From positions 1 through 20,393 of the forward strand of contig NZ_LGDW01000050.1 in assembly GCF_001280005.1 (NCBI RefSeq): DNA of 20,393 bases, given 5' to 3'. This stretch comes from Streptomyces sp. NRRL WC-3618. GTDB lineage: Bacteria > Actinomycetota > Actinomycetes > Streptomycetales > Streptomycetaceae. The position numbers were made by a program, and so were the translations under genes. This document shows, one piece after another, positions 15,467-20,393 of the stretch. The notes under the pieces are model-generated. The model was given only the letters and a program-made list of their open reading frames with translations, searched no databases and was not told the origin of the DNA. Position 1 is the first letter of the stretch. Every line of letters begins with the position of its first letter.

Positions 15467-16000
15467 GTGGAGCAACCCAGGATCCGACACCGTCCCCCGC
15501 ACTCCGGCCCGGCCCGGCCCGGACGCGGCTCCCCGCCGGCCCCCCGCGGTGGCCGTCCCGGCGCCACCGGCCGACGGTCCGCCCCACCTGTCGTGCAGGC
15601 CCTGCGGCGGATGCCGAACCCCCGGCTCACCGGTCTCGGCGGCGGTCTGTTCTGCGCCGCGGTGATGTTCGTGCTCGGCAGTCTCGACCAGTTGCTGTTC
15701 GGGGCGTCGCTGACGGCGTACGGAGTACTGTTCCTGCCGGTGTGCGTGCTGACCGCGGCCTGGGTGCGGGGCGCCGACCTGGTGATCGCGCCCGTCGTCG
15801 TACCCATCGCCTTCACCGTGGGCCTGCTGCCGGTGGCGGACGGCGACGGGTTCCTCTCCCGCCTGATGGGCATCGTCACCGCACTCGCCACCGAGGCCGG
15901 CTGGCTGTACGGGGGGACGCTCGTCGCGGGTGTCATCGCGGTCGTACGGAGGATCCGCCTGATGAACCGGCGGCCGGGACGGACCCGTATGCCCGTGTGA
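15467..16000 (+). CDS. DUF6542-like membrane protein
   Basis: This 177-residue protein has a disordered Pro/Arg/Gly-rich N-terminus (residues 1-50) and about four hydrophobic segments. They are LTGLGGGLFCAAVMFVLGSL (54-73), AYGVLFLPVCVLTAAWV, VIAPVVVPIAFTVGLLPVA and WLYGGTLVAGVIAVV, ending in a basic tail. It is an integral membrane protein of unknown function. I recall this architecture, next to ychF, as the Streptomyces DUF6542 family, and am less certain of the number than of the topology. The GTG at 15467 is supported by a leaderless-type -10 box. It is divergent from ychF and converges on ppgK with 43 bp between the stops. Confidence 0.8.
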   Translation: MEQPRIRHRPPHSGPARPGRGSPPAPRGGRPGATGRRSAPPVVQALRRMPNPRLTGLGGGLFCAAVMFVLGSLDQLLFGASLTAYGVLFLPVCVLTAAWVRGADLVIAPVVVPIAFTVGLLPVADGDGFLSRLMGIVTALATEAGWLYGGTLVAGVIAVVRRIRLMNRRPGRTRMPV

Positions 16001-16043
16001 GGCATCGGGTCGTCCCTCCGGTTGCCCTGCTTGACGCCCCTCG

Positions 16044-16790
16044 TTACGCCTTCTCGGCCGCACGCATCGCCGCGCCCACGATCCCCGCGTTGTTCTGCAG
16101 CTGCGCCGGGACGATCTCCGCCCTGATCCCCTCGATCAGCGGCAGGAACTTGGCGGACTTGCGGCTGACGCCGCCGCCGATGATGAACAGTTCGGGCGAG
16201 AACAGCATCTCCACATGGGCCAGGTACTTCTGGACGCGCTGGGCCCAGTGCTCCCACGTCAGCTCGTGGTCCTCCTTGGCCTTGGTGGACGCCCTGGTCT
16301 CCGCGTCGTGGCCATGCAGTTCCAGATGGCCCAGTTCCGTGTTCGGGATCAGGACGCCCTCGGTGAAGAGGGCGCTGCCGATGCCCGTGCCGAAGGTGAG
16401 AAGGGCGACCGTGCCTTTGCGGTCGCGGCCCGCGCCGAACCGCATCTCGGCGACGCCCGCCGCGTCCGCGTCGTTCAGTACCGTCACCGGGAGGCCGCCC
16501 AGGCGGTCGCTCAGCAACGCGCGCGCGTCCGTGTCGATCCAGTTCTTGTCGACGTTCGCCGCCGTACGGATCGTCGAGCCGTCCGTGACCACGCCCGGGA
16601 AGGTGATCCCGACAGGGCCCGTCCAGCCGAAGTGGCCGACGACCTCCTTCACGCCGTCCGCCACCGCGTCGGGTGTGGCCGGGTGCGGGGTGAGCACCTT
16701 GAAGCGCTCCTCCGCGAGGTCACCCCTGTCCAGATCCACAGGGGCGCCCTTGATCCCCGACCCGCCGATGTCCACGCCAAAGATGTGCAT
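16044..16790 (-). CDS. ppgK: Polyphosphate glucokinase
   Basis: This 248-residue ROK-family kinase phosphorylates glucose with inorganic polyphosphate (or ATP), feeding glycolysis in the cytosol. DIGGSGIKG (residues 7-15) is the phosphate-binding loop. NDADAAG (106-112) carries the catalytic aspartate, [12 protein letters not shown] (131-142) is the second phosphate loop, and [15 protein letters not shown] (150-164) is the diagnostic PpgK signature. Length is normal. ATG at 16790 has no clear Shine-Dalgarno sequence, but TAGCGT ends 6 nt before it, suggesting a leaderless start. It lies 29 bp downstream of ispH on the same strand, so it may also be read from ispH transcripts. Confidence 0.96.
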   Translation of the reverse strand: MHIFGVDIGGSGIKGAPVDLDRGDLAEERFKVLTPHPATPDAVADGVKEVVGHFGWTGPVGITFPGVVTDGSTIRTAANVDKNWIDTDARALLSDRLGGLPVTVLNDADAAGVAEMRFGAGRDRKGTVALLTFGTGIGSALFTEGVLIPNTELGHLELHGHDAETRASTKAKEDHELTWEHWAQRVQKYLAHVEMLFSPELFIIGGGVSRKSAKFLPLIEGIRAEIVPAQLQNNAGIVGAAMRAAEKA

Positions 16791-16796
16791 GGCGCT

Positions 16797-16802
16797 ACGC
16801 TA
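16797..16802 (-). promoter_or_regulatory. Candidate leaderless -10 box for ppgK
   Basis: TAGCGT on the minus strand ends 6 nt before the ATG at 16790. It sits in the 29-bp spacer after ispH. A perfect palindrome GACTGACAGTC at 16811-16821 abuts the ispH stop. Confidence 0.35.
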
Positions 16803-16819
16803 CGACGTACGACTGACAG

Positions 16820-17839
16820 TCACTCACCCGAGGGGGTGGATGCGGGCGCCGTACCCGTGCGCTGGGCCACCAGCGCAGCCGCCTCCGCCCGCAGGTCGCG
16901 GCGCAGCTCCTTCGGCAGCGAGAAGGTGATCGACTCCTCGGCCGCCTTGACGAGCTCCACGTCCTCGAAGCCGCGCTGCGACAGCCACTCCAGGACCTGC
17001 TCGACCAGGATCTCGGGGACCGACGCGCCCGAGGTGACACCGACCGTCGACACGCCGTCCAGCCATGCCTCGTCGATCTCGTCGGCGAAGTCCACGAGGT
17101 ACGCCTCGCGGGAGCCGGCGAGCTTCGCGACCTCGACCAGACGGACCGAGTTCGAGGAGTTCTTCGAGCCGACGACGATCACCAGCTCCGCCTCCTCGCC
17201 CATCTGCTTCACCGCGAGCTGACGGTTCTGGGTGGCGTAGCAGATGTCGTCGCTGGGCGGGGAGATCAGCTGCGGGAACTTCTCCTTGAGGGCGTCGACG
17301 GTCTCCATCGTCTCGTCCACGGAAAGGGTGGTCTGGGACAGCCAGACCACCCTCGACTCGTCGCGCACCTCGACCTTGGCGACGTCCTTCGGGCCGTCGA
17401 CCAGCGTGATGTGGTCCGGGGCCTCGCCGGAGGTGCCGATGACCTCTTCGTGGCCCTCGTGACCGATCAGGAGGATGTCGTAGTCCTCGTTGGCGAAGCG
17501 GACGGCTTCCTTGTGGACCTTGGTGACGAGGGGGCAGGTCGCGTCGATGGTCGCGAGTTTGCCGGCGGCGGCCTCGTCGTGGACGACGGGGGCGACGCCG
17601 TGCGCGGAGAACATGACGATGGACCCCTCGGGGACCTCCGCGGTCCGCTCGACGAAGATCGCGCCCTTCTTTTCGAGGGTCTGTACGACGTATTTGTTGT
17701 GCACGATCTCGTGCCGGACGTAGATGGGGGCCCCGTACTGTTCGAGGGCTTTCTCGACGGCGATCACGGCGCGGTCCACGCCCGCGCAGTAGCCTCGGGG
17801 GGCGGCGAGCAGGACACGGCGGCCAGGCGAAGCGGTCAT
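16820..17839 (-). CDS. ispH: 4-hydroxy-3-methylbut-2-enyl diphosphate reductase
   Basis: IspH (LytB) catalyses the last step of the MEP pathway, reducing HMBPP to IPP and DMAPP with a [4Fe-4S] cluster. The three cluster cysteines are C18 ([11 protein letters not shown]), C102 (DATCPLVTK) and C200 ([11 protein letters not shown]). H43 in [11 protein letters not shown]80 in FSAHGV and the EEVIGTSGE loop are the expected substrate and catalytic residues. The protein is 339 residues from ATG 17839, normal for the family. An in-frame ATG at 17848 adds three residues. The shorter start is preferred because TACGAT ends 7 nt before it, giving a leaderless transcript. ppgK follows 29 bp downstream. 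Confidence 0.96.
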   Translation of the reverse strand: MTASPGRRVLLAAPRGYCAGVDRAVIAVEKALEQYGAPIYVRHEIVHNKYVVQTLEKKGAIFVERTAEVPEGSIVMFSAHGVAPVVHDEAAAGKLATIDATCPLVTKVHKEAVRFANEDYDILLIGHEGHEEVIGTSGEAPDHITLVDGPKDVAKVEVRDESRVVWLSQTTLSVDETMETVDALKEKFPQLISPPSDDICYATQNRQLAVKQMGEEAELVIVVGSKNSSNSVRLVEVAKLAGSREAYLVDFADEIDEAWLDGVSTVGVTSGASVPEILVEQVLEWLSQRGFEDVELVKAAEESITFSLPKELRRDLRAEAAALVAQRTGTAPASTPSGE

Positions 17840-17846
17840 GTGAACC

Positions 17847-17852
17847 ATCGTA
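17847..17852 (-). promoter_or_regulatory. Candidate leaderless -10 box for ispH
   Basis: TACGAT on the minus strand ends 7 nt before the ATG at 17839 and overlaps the alternative ATG at 17848. If used, the longer start would not be transcribed. Confidence 0.35.
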
Positions 17853-17899
17853 AGGCCGCGCTCGGGGTGGCGATGATTGTGCGGTTTGCGCCCCCGCCG

Positions 17900-17996
17900 C
17901 CCTTACCCTTCCCATCCTGTTGCTGGAGGCTGCGCCCCCAGACCCCCGCTGTCGACCCTGAACGGGCCTTGTCCTCAAACGCCGGACGGGCTGGGG
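17900..17996. repeat. Streptomyces-type extragenic repeat, copy 2
   Basis: This spacer between ispH and xseA repeats the block order of 1-92: 'ccttacccttcccatcc', 'ggctgcgcccccagaccccc', 'gggccttgtc', then CTCAAACGCCGGACGGGCTG at 17974-17993. It is in the same orientation as copy 1. Differences are concentrated in the middle, while the last 20 bp are identical. Confidence 0.7.
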
Positions 17997-18049
17997 GTGG
18001 GCCGGGGATGCCGTCCGTGCAGGCGCCCTCTGCTGTCAGTCGGGGCCGT

Positions 18050-18055
18050 TAGGCT
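18050..18055 (+). promoter_or_regulatory. Candidate leaderless -10 box for xseA
   Basis: TAGGCT ends 6 nt before the ATG at 18062, which lacks a Shine-Dalgarno sequence. Confidence 0.4.
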
Positions 18056-18061
18056 CGCTGT

Positions 18062-19270
18062 ATGGGTCTCAATACGTCCGCTGACGCTCCGCTGCCTGTC
18101 GGTGAGGTGTCGCGGCTCATCGGGGGGTGGATCGAGCGGCTCGGTGCCGTGTGGGTCGAGGGGCAGATCACTCAGTTGTCGCGGCGGCCCGGCGCCGGTG
18201 TGGTGTTTCTGACGTTGCGTGACCCCTCACACGACATCTCCGTCGGCGTCACCTGTTATCGCCAGGTGTTCGACGCCGTCGCCGATGTGGTGAGCGAGGG
18301 GGCCCGCGTCGTCGTACTCGCGAAGCCCGAGTGGTACGCGCCTCGGGGGCAGTTGTCGTTGCGGGCCACCGAGATACGGCCCGTCGGGGTCGGGGAACTG
18401 CTCGTCCGGCTGGAGCAGTTGAAGAAGGCCCTCGGTAACGAGGGGCTGTTCGCCGCGGAGCGGAAGAAGGCGCTGCCCTTTCTGCCGCACCTCATCGGGC
18501 TCGTCTGCGGACGTGCCTCCGCCGCCGAGCGCGACGTTCTGGAGAACGCCCGGCGTCGCTGGCCGGCCGTCCGGTTCGAGGTGCGCAACGTCGCCGTGCA
18601 GGGCGTGCACGCCGTGTCGCAGGTCGTCCAGGCCGTGAAGGAGCTGGACGATCACGACGAGGTGGATGTGATCGTGGTGGCCCGGGGCGGCGGGAGCGTG
18701 GAGGATCTGCTGCCCTTCTCCGACGAGCAGCTCGTCCGGGCGGTCGCCGCCTGTCGTACGCCCGTCGTCTCCGCCATCGGGCACGAGCCCGACCAGCCGC
18801 TGCTCGACCACGTGGCGGATGTACGGGCCTCCACTCCCACCGACGCCGCCAAGAAGGTCGTACCGGACGTGGGGGAGGAGTACGAGCGGGTGCGGCTGCT
18901 GCTCGACCGGGCCCGGCGGTCCGTCCACTCCTTCGTCGAGCGGGAGGAACGCGGGCTCGCGCACGCCCTCGCGCGGCCCGTCATGGAGGATCCGCATCGG
19001 TTGATCGACGAGCGGGCCGACCATGTCGCCTCTCTCGCCGATCGGGCGCGGCGCACCCTGGGCCATCTTCTCGACCGCGCCGACTCCGAGCTGTCCCACA
19101 CCCACGCGCGCGTGGTGGGCCTCTCCCCCGCCGCGACCCTGCGGCGCGGGTACGCGGTGCTGCAGCAGGCCGACGGGCAGGTGGTCCGGGATCCGGGCGA
19201 GGTCGCGGCCGGTGAGGCGTTGCGGGCGCGGGTCGCCGAGGGTGAGTTCACTGTACGAGTCGATGTCTAG
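18062..19270 (+). CDS. xseA: Exodeoxyribonuclease VII large subunit
   Basis: This 402-residue protein is the catalytic subunit of exonuclease VII, which degrades single-stranded DNA to oligonucleotides in repair. An N-terminal OB-fold (residues 10-105, [20 protein letters not shown] onward) is followed by the catalytic domain. Its motifs include [43 protein letters not shown] and [28 protein letters not shown] charged helical region and a C-terminal GYAVLQ segment complete the family layout. ATG 18062 fits a leaderless promoter. xseB starts 9 nt after the stop, so the two subunits are cotranscribed. Confidence 0.97.
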   Translation: MGLNTSADAPLPVGEVSRLIGGWIERLGAVWVEGQITQLSRRPGAGVVFLTLRDPSHDISVGVTCYRQVFDAVADVVSEGARVVVLAKPEWYAPRGQLSLRATEIRPVGVGELLVRLEQLKKALGNEGLFAAERKKALPFLPHLIGLVCGRASAAERDVLENARRRWPAVRFEVRNVAVQGVHAVSQVVQAVKELDDHDEVDVIVVARGGGSVEDLLPFSDEQLVRAVAACRTPVVSAIGHEPDQPLLDHVADVRASTPTDAAKKVVPDVGEEYERVRLLLDRARRSVHSFVEREERGLAHALARPVMEDPHRLIDERADHVASLADRARRTLGHLLDRADSELSHTHARVVGLSPAATLRRGYAVLQQADGQVVRDPGEVAAGEALRARVAEGEFTVRVDV

Positions 19271-19273
19271 GGT
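19268..19273 (+). promoter_or_regulatory. Possible -10 box for xseB inside the xseA stop
   Basis: TAGGGT, whose TAG is the xseA stop codon, ends 6 nt before the xseB ATG at 19280. It could give xseB an extra leaderless transcript. Confidence 0.25.
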
Positions 19274-19279
19274 GGGCGC

Positions 19280-19522
19280 ATGACCAGCAACGTGAGTGAG
19301 GCACTCGGCTATGAGCAGGCGCGGGACGAGCTGATCGAGGTCGTACGGCGACTGGAGGTCGGCGGTACGACGCTCGAGGAGTCCCTCGCGCTCTGGGAGC
19401 GCGGCGAGGAGCTCGCCAAGGTGTGCCGGCAGTGGCTGGAGGGGGCGCGCAAGCGACTCGACGCGGCCCTGGCCGGGGAGCGGTCCGAAGAGACGGAAGC
19501 GGGAGCGGAGGCGGGAACGTAG
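19280..19522 (+). CDS. xseB: Exodeoxyribonuclease VII small subunit
   Basis: This 80-residue protein is the small subunit of exonuclease VII, which binds the helical part of XseA in several copies. [38 protein letters not shown] and [13 protein letters not shown] are the family's two-helix signature, followed by a Glu-rich tail. Length is normal. It begins 9 nt after xseA. Confidence 0.95.
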   Translation: MTSNVSEALGYEQARDELIEVVRRLEVGGTTLEESLALWERGEELAKVCRQWLEGARKRLDAALAGERSEETEAGAEAGT

Positions 19523-19571
19523 TTCACTTGCGTGAGGCTGTGTGAAGCGGATCACCCTCCCCCGATTTTCG

Positions 19572-19600
19572 TTGAAATTTGAACTTCATCTTTGTACTGT
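19572..19600 (+). promoter_or_regulatory. Promoter and operator-like repeats for nitroreductase
   Basis: TTGAAA (19572-19577), 17 nt, then TACTGT (19595-19600) could form a promoter with a leader of about 48 nt. TTGAA is directly repeated at 19572 and 19579, and TGAACTTCA at 19580-19588 is a perfect 9-bp palindrome within the spacer. Its location suits a repressor site. No regulator gene is adjacent. Confidence 0.4.
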
Positions 19601-19654
19601 CGACGCAGTCAGCCGATCCCGACGGATCCGGCGTACGTCTACAGAAGGTTTGTC

Positions 19655-20245
19655 ATGTCTCTCGTTCTCGACCCCGCCGCCCAGGACCTGCTGTTCCGCG
19701 AGGCCCGCACCGCGAACACCTTCACCGACGAGCCGGTCTCGGACGAGCAGGTCCAGGCGATCTACGACCTGGTCAAGTACGGCCCCACCGCGTTCAACCA
19801 GACCCCGCTGCGCATCACGCTGGTCCGCTCCGCCGAGGCCCGTGAGCGCCTCGTGAAGCACATGGCCGAGGGCAACCAGGCGAAGACCGCCGCCGCGCCG
19901 CTGGTCGCGATCCTCTCCGCCGACAACGAGTTCCACGAGGAGCTGCCGGCCCTCCTCCCGGCCTTCCCCCAGGCCAAGGACCTCTTCTTCGCCGAGCGTC
20001 CCGCCCGTGAGGGTTCCGCCGCGCTGAACGCCGCTCTGCAGGCCGCGTACTTCATCATCGGCGTGCGTGCCGCCGGCCTCGCCGCCGGCCCGATGTCCGG
20101 TCTCGACTTCGCCGGCGTCCAGAAGGAGTTCCTGGACGGCGACCACACCCCGCTGATGGTCATCAACATCGGCAAGCCCGGCGCCGACGCCTGGTACCCG
20201 CGCTCCCCGCGCCTCGCCTACGACGACGTCGTCACCACCGTCTGA
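19655..20245 (+). CDS. Nitroreductase family protein, RutE/HadB-like
   Basis: This 196-residue FMN-dependent nitroreductase-fold protein resembles the malonic semialdehyde reductase (RutE) / HadB branch. FREARTANTFTDEPVSDEQV, YDLVKYGPTAFNQTPLRI (flavin-binding segment), NAALQAAYFIIGVRAAGLAAGPMSG and NIGKPGADAWYPRSPRL follow the branch closely, and length is typical. It would reduce malonic semialdehyde or another small electrophile with NAD(P)H. No other pyrimidine-degradation (rut) genes are present, so the substrate is open. ATG 19655 has AGAAGG 6 nt upstream. It is monocistronic, with its own promoter-like region and a strong hairpin downstream. Codons are extremely GC3-biased, suggesting high expression. 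Confidence 0.9.
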   Translation: MSLVLDPAAQDLLFREARTANTFTDEPVSDEQVQAIYDLVKYGPTAFNQTPLRITLVRSAEARERLVKHMAEGNQAKTAAAPLVAILSADNEFHEELPALLPAFPQAKDLFFAERPAREGSAALNAALQAAYFIIGVRAAGLAAGPMSGLDFAGVQKEFLDGDHTPLMVINIGKPGADAWYPRSPRLAYDDVVTTV

Positions 20246-20286
20246 GATACGGCAGTACGTACGACTGCAGCAGATGAGGCCCCCGG

Positions 20287-20308
20287 CGCCAAAACGACAC
20301 TGTTGGCG
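20287..20308. repeat. Small inverted repeat after the nitroreductase gene
   Basis: CGCCAA (20287-20292) and TTGGCG (20303-20308) are exact inverted arms around 10 nt. It may be a weak first terminator or a binding site. A further short stem, GCAGT/ACTGC, lies at 20252-20268. Confidence 0.3.
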
Positions 20309-20330
20309 AATCCAGCCCGTTGATCTCCGT

Positions 20331-20363
20331 TCCGGCCCGCCGAGTCCTACTCGGCGGGCCGGA
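20331..20363 (+). terminator. Perfect 14-bp hairpin, probable terminator
   Basis: TCCGGCCCGCCGAG (20331-20344) and CTCGGCGGGCCGGA (20350-20363) pair perfectly around TCCTA. No U-tract follows, which is common for Streptomyces terminators. It could serve both strands. It lies 85 nt past the nitroreductase stop. Confidence 0.65.
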
Positions 20364-20393
20364 GGGATGCCAGGTGTGATGTGCGAGTGCGGG

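Noticed and set aside
15247..16929. A 560-codon plus-strand open frame
   Set aside because: It spans the DUF6542-like gene in another frame and lies antisense to ppgK. Composition is shadow-like.

Overview
The window reads as chromosomal DNA of a Streptomyces-type actinomycete. The flanks are very GC-rich with strongly GC3-biased codons, GTG starts are common, and several genes look leaderless. Extragenic copies of a Streptomyces-style 'CTCAAACGCCGGACGGGCTG' repeat are present. The core genes ychF, ispH, ppgK, xseA and xseB form a typical actinobacterial housekeeping block.

Layout, left to right. (1) 1-2244: a repeat copy, a threonine-synthase-like PLP enzyme (+) and a convergent classical SDR (-). 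(2) 2417-5609 (-): a three-gene unit of a DUF5133-like small protein, a molybdopterin oxidoreductase with no N-terminal Fe-S cysteines, and a helical H/E-rich protein joined to it by an ATGA overlap. Its leader has tandem 10-bp repeats and an inverted repeat that would cover the ribosome binding site. (3) 5958-7465 (+): a general-stress-type SDR and a helical protein of unknown function. (4) 7491-8921 (-): a secreted alpha/beta hydrolase. (5) 9281-10720 (-): a DUF234-type ATPase.

(6) 10721-14060 is an AT-richer accessory island. It holds a small membrane-anchored protein, a TIR-domain protein whose reading frame has ATA where the start should be, a convergent DGQHR/ParB-like protein, and a broken tyrosine-recombinase tail. 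The TM plus TIR pair looks like a candidate two-gene defence module, and an ATG/GTG/TTG-only start rule would miss its TIR domain entirely.

(7) 14079-20393 returns to the core chromosome: ychF (-) with a hairpin terminator, a DUF6542-type membrane protein (+), ppgK and ispH (-), a second copy of the extragenic repeat, xseA-xseB (+), and a nitroreductase-family flavoprotein (+) followed by a perfect 14-bp hairpin.

The main findings are the ATA-start TIR gene and its membrane partner, the leader structure ahead of the DUF5133/molybdoenzyme unit, and a recurring TANNNT box placed 6-7 nt before start codons that lack a convincing Shine-Dalgarno site. No tRNA, rRNA, CRISPR array or intact insertion sequence was seen.
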